A stretch of 64,000 nucleotides of DNA from an uncultured SAR86 cluster bacterium (GTDB lineage Bacteria > Pseudomonadota > Gammaproteobacteria > Magnimaribacterales > D2472), in contig CABXFU010000008.1 of the NCBI GenBank assembly GCA_902511575.1, positions 25,251-89,250 of the forward strand. The letters run 5' to 3'. The notes beneath the pieces were generated by a model that had not been told where the DNA came from, did not search any database, and saw only the letters and a list, made by a program, of their open reading frames with translations. Shown here piece after piece: positions 50,703 through 60,678 of the stretch. The position numbers and the translations under genes were made by a program. Each line of letters begins with the position of its first letter. Positions within the stretch are counted from its first letter, which is position 1.

Positions 50703-52643
50703 ATGGCTGAGAAAAAATACTCTCCTCCTAAAAGTCTCATCAATCCATTTATAAAAAATCTAGATGAATACATGTCTATGTATCATCAATCAATTGAGGA
50801 CCCCCAATCTTTCTTTGGAGAACAAGCTGAAGAAAACTTAGCTTGGATGGAGCCATTTACAAGCGTTCATAATAATAAGTTTGCTGATTCAAAGTGGTTT
50901 GAGGGTGGAAAAATTAATATTGCCTATAATTGCATCGATAGGCATTTAGAAGCACATGCAGGCAAAACTGCGATTATCTGGGAGGGAGATGATCCTAATG
51001 AATCCCAAGAAATTAGCTATAAGGCCTTGCATGAAAATGTCTGCAAATTTGGAAATATTTTAAAAGATTTAGGAGCTTCAAAAGGATCAAAAGTTTGTAT
51101 ATACATGCCGATGATTCCTGAGGCAGCCTATGCAATGTTGGCATGCGCTAGAATTGGCGCTGTGCACTCTGTTGTTTTTGGTGGCTTTTCTCCAGAATCT
51201 CTCAAGGACAGAATTTTAGATGCAGACTGCAGCATAGTTATCACAGCAGATGAAGCCATAAGAGGTGGCAAGAAAATTCCTCTTAAAGAGAATGTTGATA
51301 GCGCCTTGTTGGATTGTCCAAAAGTAGATCATTGCTTAGTCATCAAGAGAACAAATGGGTCGATTGATTGGGTGGCAGGTAGAGACAGAAATTATGAAGA
51401 AATGTTTGCTGATGCACCGAGTGATTGTCCATGCGAACCAATGGATTCTGAGGATCCATTATTTATTTTGTATACATCTGGCTCAACGGGAAAGCCAAAA
51501 GGTGTCATGCACACCACCGGAGGTTACTTGCTGGGAGCGCATTTAAGCTTCAAATATCTTTTTGGTTATGAAACTAGTGATAAATATTGGTGTACTGCAG
51601 ATGTTGGGTGGATCACCGGCCATACATATATCCTCTATGGACCATTATCCAATGGAGCTACAAGTTTAATGTTTGAAGGAATTCCAACATATCCAAATCC
51701 ATCAAGGTTCTGGGAAATCTGTGACAAGCATCAAATCTCCATCTTTTACACGGCACCTACTGCTCTGAGAGCTCTCATGGCTCAAGGAGATAAACATGTG
51801 TTGAAAACAAATAGAAAAAGTCTTCGTATTTTAGGAACGGTTGGTGAGCCAATTAATCCTGAGGCATGGGAATGGTATTTTAAAGTGGTTGGTGATGAGG
51901 CTTGTCATATTATAGATACATGGTGGCAAACAGAAACAGGCTCTGTTTTAATTTCTCCCATTGCTGGCATCACTCCCGTAAAACCAGGTTCAGCAACTTT
52001 GCCATTTTTTGGAGTGAAGCCTGAACTTGTAGATGAAAATGGCCTTATCCTAGAGGGGGAACAATCTGGCAATTTGATCATAACTCAATCTTGGCCAAGC
52101 CAAATCAGAAGTGTGTATGGAGATCATCAAAGAATGATTGATACATATTTTTCAACTTATAAGGATGCTTATTTTACTGGTGACGGAGCTAAAAGAGATG
52201 AAGACGGATACTTTTGGATTACCGGTAGGGTTGATGATGTATTGAATGTATCTGGGCACAGACTTGGTACAGCTGAAATAGAAAGCGCTTTAGTGCTTCA
52301 TGAGAAAGTTGCTGAGGCGGCAATTGTGGGTTTTGAGCATCCAATAAAAGGTCAAGGTATATACGCATACGTGACATTGATGGTTGGAGAGGAAGAAAAT
52401 GAAAGTTTAATAGCAGAACTGCAGAATTTTGTTGCAAAAGAAATTAGTCCAATTGCTAAGCCTGATCTTATTCAATGGGCTCCAGGACTTCCAAAGACTA
52501 GATCTGGAAAAATTATGCGGAGAATTTTAAGAAAGGTTGCCGGTGGTGAATTCGATAATCTCGGTGATACATCAACACTGGCTGATCCAAGTGTTGTTAA
52601 AGATTTAATTAAAAATAAACGTCATTTAGAAATAACTAACTAA
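50703..52643 (+). CDS. acs: Acetyl-CoA synthetase
   Basis: 646 aa; [48 protein letters not shown]. Confidence 0.96.
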   Translation: MAEKKYSPPKSLINPFIKNLDEYMSMYHQSIEDPQSFFGEQAEENLAWMEPFTSVHNNKFADSKWFEGGKINIAYNCIDRHLEAHAGKTAIIWEGDDPNESQEISYKALHENVCKFGNILKDLGASKGSKVCIYMPMIPEAAYAMLACARIGAVHSVVFGGFSPESLKDRILDADCSIVITADEAIRGGKKIPLKENVDSALLDCPKVDHCLVIKRTNGSIDWVAGRDRNYEEMFADAPSDCPCEPMDSEDPLFILYTSGSTGKPKGVMHTTGGYLLGAHLSFKYLFGYETSDKYWCTADVGWITGHTYILYGPLSNGATSLMFEGIPTYPNPSRFWEICDKHQISIFYTAPTALRALMAQGDKHVLKTNRKSLRILGTVGEPINPEAWEWYFKVVGDEACHIIDTWWQTETGSVLISPIAGITPVKPGSATLPFFGVKPELVDENGLILEGEQSGNLIITQSWPSQIRSVYGDHQRMIDTYFSTYKDAYFTGDGAKRDEDGYFWITGRVDDVLNVSGHRLGTAEIESALVLHEKVAEAAIVGFEHPIKGQGIYAYVTLMVGEEENESLIAELQNFVAKEISPIAKPDLIQWAPGLPKTRSGKIMRRILRKVAGGEFDNLGDTSTLADPSVVKDLIKNKRHLEITN

Positions 52644-52988
52644 TAAGCACCCTATCCCAACCACAGAAGTCAGTATAACTAAATAATTATTCATTGATTC
52701 CTCGCTCATCAGCTCCATTTCTTCTTTTGAATGATAAAAAAGTTGAGGCTTAATTAATAGCGTCATTGAATTAAATGCATGCATAGCAAATATTAAGAAA
52801 AGAAACCAGTGGGGTTCTTCAATTATTGCTGCAATGCTAATTAGTAAGAATGGTGCATCAAAAATTATTAAAAACTTTCTGTTGTTTGGGTTGTATATAA
52901 ACCCAAAGATATTAAATTTCTCTTTTATTAGTAATAGATAAATTAGAGCTGAAATTAGATACAAACAGCCCAAGGTAAATACAAACAT
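52626..52988 (-). CDS. Hypothetical membrane protein
   Basis: 120 aa with ~4 TM segments; convergent overlap with acs end. Confidence 0.6.
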   Translation of the reverse strand: MFVFTLGCLYLISALIYLLLIKEKFNIFGFIYNPNNRKFLIIFDAPFLLISIAAIIEEPHWFLFLIFAMHAFNSMTLLIKPQLFYHSKEEMELMSEESMNNYLVILTSVVGIGCLLVSYF

Positions 52989-52993
52989 TTATT

Positions 52994-53803
52994 TTATTTT
53001 AAAGTCCAGATTTTTTCTGTTGAATCGTAAGTCACCAATCCATCTTCAAGAAGTTTGTATAAGTGAGCTTCTAAACTCCATATTGCAATAGGATGAAGTT
53101 TTGGATCAACATCATCATAGACGCTTGATACCAAATCCTCAGATGTAACATTTGGAAAAAGCTTTAACTTAGAAGTAACTTTCCTTTCTCTTTCTAGTCT
53201 ATGATTGATAATCCAATCAACTACTGCCATTGGGTCTCCTAAAAAATCGCCATGTCCAGGACCTATTTTGTTGAAATCATAATTACGCAATAGCGCCAAA
53301 GAGCTTAAATAATCTTTCATAGAACCATCCGGATGGGCAATGACAACCGTTGAACCGTTCATAATATGATCTCCTGTAAGCATAACCTTTTCTTCTTGAA
53401 TTAAGTAACAAAGATGGTTTGAAGCATGTCCAGGAGTGTGGACTGTCTCAATGGTGTATTCATTTGTTTTGATTAAGTCTCCGTGCTCAAGTATGCGGTC
53501 GGGCTTGAAAGTTCTATCTTGCAGAGAGTCATCCTTTTTAAGCAATCGACCCATCAATGGAACGTTAAGAATTTCACCTAAAACTTTGGCTGCAGGAGAG
53601 TGATCACGATGAGTATGGGTAACCAAAATACGCTTAATCTTACCCTCACCAAGATTAACTAAATTTTCTATATGCGCATCAATTTTAGGGCCCGGGTCAA
53701 CTAAAGTTACATCCTCTTTGCCAATCAAATAGCTATTAGTACCAGGGCCGGTAAATACGCTGCCATTAGAGGCTGTCACTCGCTCAATAAACGATCTAGA
53801 CAT
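52994..53803 (-). CDS. MBL-fold hydrolase (LACTB2-like)
   Basis: VTHTHRDHSPAA, HTPGHASNHLCYL; likely start MSRSFIERVTASNGSVFTGPGTNSYLIG at 53803. Confidence 0.9.
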   Translation of the reverse strand: MSRSFIERVTASNGSVFTGPGTNSYLIGKEDVTLVDPGPKIDAHIENLVNLGEGKIKRILVTHTHRDHSPAAKVLGEILNVPLMGRLLKKDDSLQDRTFKPDRILEHGDLIKTNEYTIETVHTPGHASNHLCYLIQEEKVMLTGDHIMNGSTVVIAHPDGSMKDYLSSLALLRNYDFNKIGPGHGDFLGDPMAVVDWIINHRLERERKVTSKLKLFPNVTSEDLVSSVYDDVDPKLHPIAIWSLEAHLYKLLEDGLVTYDSTEKIWTLK

Positions 53804-54575
53804 TGTCATACCCCTCCTCTCCGGGCAGAAAGCCAATCCATTCCCCGTCTCTTTTAATAAATTTTGGAAGTATTGGCGGAATTGCGTTATCTCCTAAGCC
53901 TTGAAAATAATTAAATGCCTCTTCACTAGAAGAAAATTCAGCTAACTTTTCAATATTTTCTATGGTCGGAAGAATCATATTCATTTCTCCATTTTTTAAT
54001 TTAACTAAAGCATCTGCGGGTGTAATCCAAAAACTCTCAGTTAATTCAAAACCATCATGCGTGGCTAATTGTTTAGCATTTACTTTGGCAAGAAAAAACC
54101 TAGTATCAAATCTTTTTGGTTCAACTTCAGGGGTAATCCAATGTGCACAAGGCACAATATTTTTAGCTCTTAATCTTAAAGATTCAGACATACAGATATC
54201 TTTAAAAGTAATTTCTTTGTTGTTAAGTTCTTGTCTCATCTTATTGAGCTTTTCACTATCTTGGATGATTGCATCATCAGGATTAACAAGTAACACCCCC
54301 GCTTCCTCAAAGCACTCTCTAATACAAGCAATCCAAAAAGATAGACCATTTTCTTTAATTCCCAGCTGCCTAGAGGCTGCCACATCATTCATTCCCTCAC
54401 AATATGGATATAAGTCATTGTCAGAGTCTTCTGGATCTAACTTACCTCCTGGAAAAACATAAAGACTCCCAAAAGGAGGTCTGCTGCTTCTTTTAACCAT
54501 AAATATTTCAAAAGCACCTTCTTTTGCTTCGCGCATTAGAATAACTGTCGCTGCTGGCTTGATAGGCGTTGTCAT
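53796..54575 (-). CDS. NUDIX hydrolase
   Basis: 259 aa; FPGGKLD...ECFEEAGVLLV Nudix box (with insert). Confidence 0.87.
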   Translation of the reverse strand: MTTPIKPAATVILMREAKEGAFEIFMVKRSSRPPFGSLYVFPGGKLDPEDSDNDLYPYCEGMNDVAASRQLGIKENGLSFWIACIRECFEEAGVLLVNPDDAIIQDSEKLNKMRQELNNKEITFKDICMSESLRLRAKNIVPCAHWITPEVEPKRFDTRFFLAKVNAKQLATHDGFELTESFWITPADALVKLKNGEMNMILPTIENIEKLAEFSSSEEAFNYFQGLGDNAIPPILPKFIKRDGEWIGFLPGEEGYDNV

Positions 54576-54624
54576 AATTTATTTCAATAGTATGGTTTTT
54601 TATTATCCTTTAGAATACACCTTA

Positions 54625-55533
54625 ATGGAAATTACAGATTCACTCTCAAATGATATAAAAAATGCTCCAGACTGGTTCCATTCGGCTATATCCCATGGCT
54701 CAAGAAAAGAAATCTTGAATCATCCACTTGGCAAGCTTACCTATCAAGTCTGGGATAGAAAAGATGCACAAGACATTATTCTTCTTATTCATGGCACAGG
54801 AGCACACAAAAAGTGGTGGGATCCGATTGCGCCCCTATTAAATAATAAATTTTCTGTCATTGCCCCTGACCTTCCTGGAATGGGAGAGTCTGCTCATAGA
54901 AATGCATATAATTTTGAAGAATTTAGTGAGGCATTGATTGCAATCATTAATCAAGAAAAAAGTGTTAGTAATTATCAAAAAATTTACCTTGTAGGCCATT
55001 CACTTGGCGGACATGTTGCAGGATTTATGGCAAGCGAATTTCCAGACCTATTTCATGGAGTAATAATGATTGATTCTCCCATTCGCCCACCAACATATGA
55101 CTATGATAAACATCAAAGCACTGGCCCGCTAAGAAGGATCAAATACTACCCTGATAAAGTTTCAATCATCGAGAGATTTAGACTAATGCCTCCGCAGGAC
55201 TGCGAAAATGGTTGGTATCTTAGATACATTGCAGAGCACTCCGTTTTCGATGTTGAGGAAGGCTGGAGATGGCGATTTGATGATAAACTCTTTGCCACTC
55301 TTAGGCGCCTTCATAATTATGAATTTAAATTCCAATGCCCAGCACTTTTTATTGCTGGCGGTAAAAGTCTATTATTAGAATCAAAGATAATGAAATATAT
55401 TAGAGAGGCCTTTAGGAACTCTATGACAGTCGAAGTAATTGAGGATGCGGCTCACCATGTCCCACTAGATTCTCCACTAGAACTTGTTTCTTTGATAAAT
55501 AATTATTTACAACAATGGGAAGAGAAAAAATGA
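54625..55533 (+). CDS. Alpha/beta hydrolase
   Basis: LLIHGTGAHKKWWDPIAPLL, LVGHSLGGHVAG; start refined to MEITDSL at 54625 (ORF from 54559). Confidence 0.88.
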   Translation: MEITDSLSNDIKNAPDWFHSAISHGSRKEILNHPLGKLTYQVWDRKDAQDIILLIHGTGAHKKWWDPIAPLLNNKFSVIAPDLPGMGESAHRNAYNFEEFSEALIAIINQEKSVSNYQKIYLVGHSLGGHVAGFMASEFPDLFHGVIMIDSPIRPPTYDYDKHQSTGPLRRIKYYPDKVSIIERFRLMPPQDCENGWYLRYIAEHSVFDVEEGWRWRFDDKLFATLRRLHNYEFKFQCPALFIAGGKSLLLESKIMKYIREAFRNSMTVEVIEDAAHHVPLDSPLELVSLINNYLQQWEEKK

Positions 55534-56612
55534 GAAAAAGAATAATAACTATTCTAGGGGCTTTGACATTGAGCATTATGGCATTTTTATGGTTTGGTGA
55601 TGAAAATAGCATCGAACCGTTGGATGGATGTAAAGATAATGAAGAGCTGAAAGTCTATTGTAATTTTATGAATCCTGAAGATTTAGCGCTAACCCCAGAT
55701 GGAAATTTTTTAATTGTGGCCGAGTTTGGCGGAATGGCACCATTGGTTGAAATGACATCTGGTAAATTAAGTTTTTTTAACATAAAAGATAAAACTAGAT
55801 CTCAGGCGAAGATTACTTTTGGAGAAAATGAATGGGGCTATGGAGACTGTTCTAGAGATCCGAGCATTCCCTTTGGCCCCCATGGCATTGATTTAGTTCA
55901 AAGAGAGGATGGGAAGCAGCAACTTGCAGTTGTCAGTCACCATCCCAATGAAAGCATAGAGATGTTTGAACTATTAGAAAAAGATGGTTGGGTGCTTGAG
56001 TGGAGGGGCTGTGTTGATGTTGATGGCAAATATTATTTCAATGATGTTTCGTTGGATAGGTCTGGAAATTTCTATGCCACTCATATGTTTGAATCTGACT
56101 TCTCAATGATCAGAGCCTTGTGGAATGTATTTGCCAAGTCAGATACAGGCATGGTTATTAGATGGACTCAGGATAATAAATTTGAGGAACTAAATTACAC
56201 AGCTGGCTCTTTCCCAAATGGCATTGCATTAGATCAAAAAAATAATAATCTTATTGTAAATTACAACTTAGGAGATAAAAGTGTTCTATTTGACCTGAAT
56301 TCCAAACAATCTCTGGGAACCTACGAGCACAATTCACCTGATAACGTAGTTATTAAAGATGGCTTTGCCTGGGTTACTAATCATGATCACTCTGTTACAG
56401 AATCTTTGGGATGTGCCGAAATAGTTAATTGCACGCTTCCTTTTTCAGTTAACAAATTATCGGTTTCAGATCTTTCATTGGTTGAGTCCTATAAGTTTGA
56501 AAGCAAAAATATGGGCGTCGGAACTGTTGGTTTGCCACATGATGGATCATTATGGATTGGCTCATACCACTCAGACAGATTAGCAGAAGGTAGCCTATCT
56601 TTTAGTGAATAG
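55515..56612 (+). CDS. Beta-propeller, SMP-30/paraoxonase-like protein
   Basis: 365 aa; N-terminal TM, GPHGIDLVQREDGKQQLAVVSHH and FPNGIALDQKNNNLIVNY propeller motifs. Confidence 0.8.
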   Translation: MGREKMRKRIITILGALTLSIMAFLWFGDENSIEPLDGCKDNEELKVYCNFMNPEDLALTPDGNFLIVAEFGGMAPLVEMTSGKLSFFNIKDKTRSQAKITFGENEWGYGDCSRDPSIPFGPHGIDLVQREDGKQQLAVVSHHPNESIEMFELLEKDGWVLEWRGCVDVDGKYYFNDVSLDRSGNFYATHMFESDFSMIRALWNVFAKSDTGMVIRWTQDNKFEELNYTAGSFPNGIALDQKNNNLIVNYNLGDKSVLFDLNSKQSLGTYEHNSPDNVVIKDGFAWVTNHDHSVTESLGCAEIVNCTLPFSVNKLSVSDLSLVESYKFESKNMGVGTVGLPHDGSLWIGSYHSDRLAEGSLSFSE

Positions 56613-58074
56613 TATTTATACTGCCGAGCAGGTTAGAGCTTTTGAGGAAAATTCATTTATTAAAGAGGGTGATGACCTGCGAGCAATGATGGAGGCTGCC
56701 AAGCAGTCTGTAGAGATATTAAACAAAGATTTTTCAACGTCAGAGTTCTTAATTCTATGTGGACCAGGCAATAACGGTGGAGACGGATATTTCATAGGCA
56801 TTGGTCTTAGTAAATTAAAAAAACAAGTCAAATTTATAGATGTACTTAGTCATGTAAAGAAATCTCCTTTATGCGAGCATGCATTTAAAGCAGCACAAGA
56901 TTTCGACTTTATTGATGCAAAAACACTTAAAGATATTTCCAGCAAAACCGTTATAGTGGATGCAATATTTGGAATAGGTGGAAGAATAGATTTAGGGAGT
57001 GAGTTAAAAGAAATTTTATCTGGTTGTAATAGATTTGAATCTAAAATAGCCATAGACGTCCCAACTGGAATTAATAGCAATACTGGAGAAATATCTCCAG
57101 CATGTTTTAATGCAGATAAAACAATTACTTTTATTGGTTATAAACTGGGACAGCGAATCAATGAAGGTAAGAATTATTGCGGCAAGCTAATATTAAAAGA
57201 CCTCGGACTTAGTATGAATGAAAATGTAAGCCCAACAGTGAAAGAACTATCTTTTGATGACATAAAGACAAATATCCCAAAAAGAGTAGAAAACTCTCAC
57301 AAGGGAAATCATGGCAAGCTTTTAATAATTGCTGGGGATGAGGGTTTTGGGGGTGCAGGCATTATGTCTTCAGAATCTGGATTAAAAACTGGAACAGGGC
57401 TTGTAAGGCTGCTAACTAGAAAATCTCATATCTCAGCAAGCTTAGCGAGAAACCCTGAGGTTATGGTATCTGGCGCTGATAATGCACAAGACATAGAAGC
57501 TAATTTAGAGTGGCCTGATGCAATTGTTGCAGGGCCGGGAATGTTTGAAAACTTCTGGTCGGAACAGATACTATACAAACTACTTTTATCCCTTGCTGAT
57601 AATGACACCCCTGCCCTTTTAGATGCTGGAGCTCTCAGATTGCTGCGTCACAAAGCTTTTTCTAAAATAAATCTTCACAGCGAAACAGTGCTCACTCCAC
57701 ATCCAGGTGAGGCAGCTGAAATGCTAAAAGTCACCGCTGAAGAGATCCAAAAAAATAGAATAAAATCAGCAAAACAACTGCAAAAAAAATATGGCTGCAT
57801 CATTGTCCTAAAAGGCAATGGAACAATTATTTGTAATAAAAATGATGTTTATCTTTGTTCTTCTGGTGGTCCAGAGTTGGCAGTTGCAGGCTCAGGCGAT
57901 ATTCTCTCTGGAGTTATTGGGTCATTAATTGCTCAGGGGCTAACTCCATTTGATGCAGCAAAAACTGGCGTTGTAATTCATGCTTTAGCTGGTGAAGAGT
58001 TTGCTAAGGATGTAGGCAAAATAGGACTAGCTGCTGGTGAACTTATTCCTTACATTAGAAAATTTTTAAACTAA
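56605..58074 (+). CDS. nnr: Bifunctional NAD(P)H-hydrate epimerase/ADP-dependent dehydratase
   Basis: 489 aa; LCGPGNNGGDGYF (epimerase), VLTPHPGEAAEML and AVAGSGDILSGVIGSLIAQG (dehydratase). Confidence 0.95.
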   Translation: MNSIYTAEQVRAFEENSFIKEGDDLRAMMEAAKQSVEILNKDFSTSEFLILCGPGNNGGDGYFIGIGLSKLKKQVKFIDVLSHVKKSPLCEHAFKAAQDFDFIDAKTLKDISSKTVIVDAIFGIGGRIDLGSELKEILSGCNRFESKIAIDVPTGINSNTGEISPACFNADKTITFIGYKLGQRINEGKNYCGKLILKDLGLSMNENVSPTVKELSFDDIKTNIPKRVENSHKGNHGKLLIIAGDEGFGGAGIMSSESGLKTGTGLVRLLTRKSHISASLARNPEVMVSGADNAQDIEANLEWPDAIVAGPGMFENFWSEQILYKLLLSLADNDTPALLDAGALRLLRHKAFSKINLHSETVLTPHPGEAAEMLKVTAEEIQKNRIKSAKQLQKKYGCIIVLKGNGTIICNKNDVYLCSSGGPELAVAGSGDILSGVIGSLIAQGLTPFDAAKTGVVIHALAGEEFAKDVGKIGLAAGELIPYIRKFLN

Positions 58075-58080
58075 TCTTTA

Positions 58081-58551
58081 ATGCTAAAGCTAAAATTAAA
58101 GAACGAATCTAGGACATTGCTTTTGGGTGCAGCTATTGGAAACATTATTAAAAATATCGATTTAAAGAATTTTGAAGTTCATTTAAATGGTGATTTGGGC
58201 GCTGGAAAAACAACCTTAGTAAGAGGAATCCTCCAGAATTTAAATTGGAAAGATGTAGTAACTAGTCCTTCATATACTCTATGTGAAGAGTATGAAATTG
58301 ATGGAAGGCTGCTGTTACATGTTGATCTGTATAGAATCAATTCCGTTGAAGATGTGGAGGTTTTAAATCTTGATAGAAAGATCAACATGCAAAAAGTTAT
58401 TTTTATTGAATGGCCAGAAAATCTTCAGACAGATAGAAATGTTGACGTTATAATCAACCTAGAGCATGACGATCAGGCAAGACATGCCTCAATAAAATGT
58501 AAGGACAGGAATATTGAATCCAGTATTAGAACTTACTATGAAAATGAATAA
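58081..58551 (+). CDS. tsaE: tRNA threonylcarbamoyladenosine biosynthesis ATPase TsaE
   Basis: 156 aa; LNGDLGAGKTTLVRGIL, SPSYTLCEEYE, HVDLYRI, FIEWPE. Confidence 0.94.
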   Translation: MLKLKLKNESRTLLLGAAIGNIIKNIDLKNFEVHLNGDLGAGKTTLVRGILQNLNWKDVVTSPSYTLCEEYEIDGRLLLHVDLYRINSVEDVEVLNLDRKINMQKVIFIEWPENLQTDRNVDVIINLEHDDQARHASIKCKDRNIESSIRTYYENE

Positions 58552-59815
58552 ATTAAAATTTCTTCTCGGGGCTCTGTGCATCCTTGCCCTGTCAACAGAA
58601 GCAGCTAATCGAGTATCTTTTAATAGTATTTCTGAACTTGAGTCTGGGAACTTAAAGATAGTATTCAACCTAGATAAGGTAGCTTTAATCAATTCATATG
58701 CGCTGGATGATCCATCAAGGATAGTCATTGATTTAAAAAATACTTCTCTAAATGGCCCGCTAAAATCTGAATCGTTCGCTCCTATTAAACTAATTAGAGC
58801 TAATGAAGTCGGGAGCTCTGTTCGAATTGTGATTGACCTAAAGGGATCTGTGTATTGGAAAAAACCCTGGCAAGTCAAACACAAAGACCGAATTGATTTG
58901 ATTCTAGAGATCAAAAGAGATAGAAAGATCTCCTCAAACTTAAGAGATATTATTGTAGCAATAGACGCAGGTCATGGCGGTAGAGATCCGGGGTCAGTTG
59001 GCAAAAATATATTAGAAAAAGATGTGACGCTCTTAATTGCAAGAGAATTAGAGCGAACTCTAAAAAATACTTATGGGTATAAACCAGTAATGATAAGGTC
59101 TGATGATCGATACGTGGGATTAGATGACAGGTATCAAAATGCTAGAAAATTAGGTGCCGATTTATTTGTTTCTATTCATGCTGATGGCTTTAGATTGTCA
59201 TCAGTAAAAGGCGCTTCTGTTTATGTGTGGTCAGAAGAAGCCTCCTCAATTACAGCAGCCACCCTTTCAAAAAATAAATTAACCACTAGTCCAGAAATAA
59301 AATCAAAGATTGGTAAGCTAGATGTCAGAGATTTTGATGAAGATGCAGCCAGAACCCTTTATCAAATAGCATATGAGGCCAAAATAGATAATAGCGTTAT
59401 CTTGGCTGAAAAAATCCTTGAGCAATTGAAAACGGATCCCTACACCAAGATGCATAAACCAAACGTAGAGTTTGCAGATTTTAGGGTCTTAAAATCAATT
59501 GATATTCCATCAGTCCTCATTGAATCTGGCTTCATTACTAATCCTGATGATGCAAAAAGATTAGAAGGCAAAGCAGGAAGAAGAATGATTGCCAGGAGCA
59601 TTTTTTTAGGAATTCATAATTATTTTAAAATTAAACCTAAGCCAAATACTTTCATGGCAGCTTTACCAAAATTTGTTGAGTATGAAATCCAAAAAGGTGA
59701 TGTAATCTCAGAGATTGCTATTCGTTTTGGTGTTACCATTGATGAAATTATCAATTGGAATAATTTAAACAACAAAAGCATTTATCCAGGTCAAGTAATT
59801 CAAATAACTATCTAA
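58514..59815 (+). CDS. N-acetylmuramoyl-L-alanine amidase with AMIN and LysM domains
   Basis: AMIN-like N-terminus, IVAIDAGHGGRDPGSVG, SVLIESGFITNP, C-terminal LysM (VEYEIQKGDVISEIAIRFGV); real start may be 58541-58547 after TsaE overlap. Confidence 0.93.
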   Translation: MNPVLELTMKMNKLKFLLGALCILALSTEAANRVSFNSISELESGNLKIVFNLDKVALINSYALDDPSRIVIDLKNTSLNGPLKSESFAPIKLIRANEVGSSVRIVIDLKGSVYWKKPWQVKHKDRIDLILEIKRDRKISSNLRDIIVAIDAGHGGRDPGSVGKNILEKDVTLLIARELERTLKNTYGYKPVMIRSDDRYVGLDDRYQNARKLGADLFVSIHADGFRLSSVKGASVYVWSEEASSITAATLSKNKLTTSPEIKSKIGKLDVRDFDEDAARTLYQIAYEAKIDNSVILAEKILEQLKTDPYTKMHKPNVEFADFRVLKSIDIPSVLIESGFITNPDDAKRLEGKAGRRMIARSIFLGIHNYFKIKPKPNTFMAALPKFVEYEIQKGDVISEIAIRFGVTIDEIINWNNLNNKSIYPGQVIQITI

Positions 59816-60678
59816 TGTGGAATCTAAAAAATAAAACAGTTGTTATTTCGGGAGCAACAAATGGTATAGGTAAAGCTGCAGCAATTGAGCTGTCAAAAGA
59901 AAACCCTAATCTATTGTTTACTTATCGAAATCAAGATCTTGCAAATGAACTGCTTGCTGAAATTAAAGCCCTATCCCCAGATACACATGTTCAATCAGTT
60001 TATTGTGACTTTTCAAATCAAGACTCCATTAAACAATGTGCCGATGAGATTAATCATTTGTGTGGAGATATCGATGTGCTCATCAATAATGCTGGTGTTG
60101 TAAATACTTCATATCATGAAAACAGTGAAGGCATTGAAAATACATTTGCAGTAAATCATCTTGGATATTTTCTTTTAACAAATCTACTTCTAAATAAATT
60201 AAAAGGTGAAAATGAATCAAGGATTATAAATGTCTCATCTGCCGCTCATTCATTTGTAAATGAAATCCAATGGGATGATATAAATTTTAAAAATAATTTT
60301 GGGCAAGGCTTAAGACCCTACGGACAATCAAAACTTGCAAACTTACTTTTTACAAGATACCTAGCAATTAAACTATCTACAGATAATATTTCAGTAAATG
60401 CTATTCATCCTGGTGGTGTAAATACTTCACTTGGCAGCCAAAATAAAGCCTGGTATAGCAAACCCCTAAGATTAATTCTAAGGCCCTTCTTTAGATCACC
60501 ATTAAAAGGAGCAGAAAGTATAATCTATCTTGCAACCAAGCAAGATGATGGGGTGACGGGTGAATACTTTGTTGATTCAAAAATACATAAATCTTCTAAT
60601 TACTCAAAGAATCTTGAAGAAGCTCATAAGCTTTGGAGCCTATCAGAAGAATTGGTGGGTCAAACTTTTAATATTTAA
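59815..60678 (+). CDS. Short-chain dehydrogenase/reductase
   Basis: 287 aa; VVISGATNGIGKAAAIEL, NNAGV, YGQSKLANLLF. Confidence 0.92.
   Translation: MWNLKNKTVVISGATNGIGKAAAIELSKENPNLLFTYRNQDLANELLAEIKALSPDTHVQSVYCDFSNQDSIKQCADEINHLCGDIDVLINNAGVVNTSYHENSEGIENTFAVNHLGYFLLTNLLLNKLKGENESRIINVSSAAHSFVNEIQWDDINFKNNFGQGLRPYGQSKLANLLFTRYLAIKLSTDNISVNAIHPGGVNTSLGSQNKAWYSKPLRLILRPFFRSPLKGAESIIYLATKQDDGVTGEYFVDSKIHKSSNYSKNLEEAHKLWSLSEELVGQTFNI

Noticed and set aside
53962-54462. 166-aa plus-strand ORF opposite the NUDIX gene
   Set aside because: Antisense to a clear NUDIX hydrolase; composition is typical of a shadow ORF.
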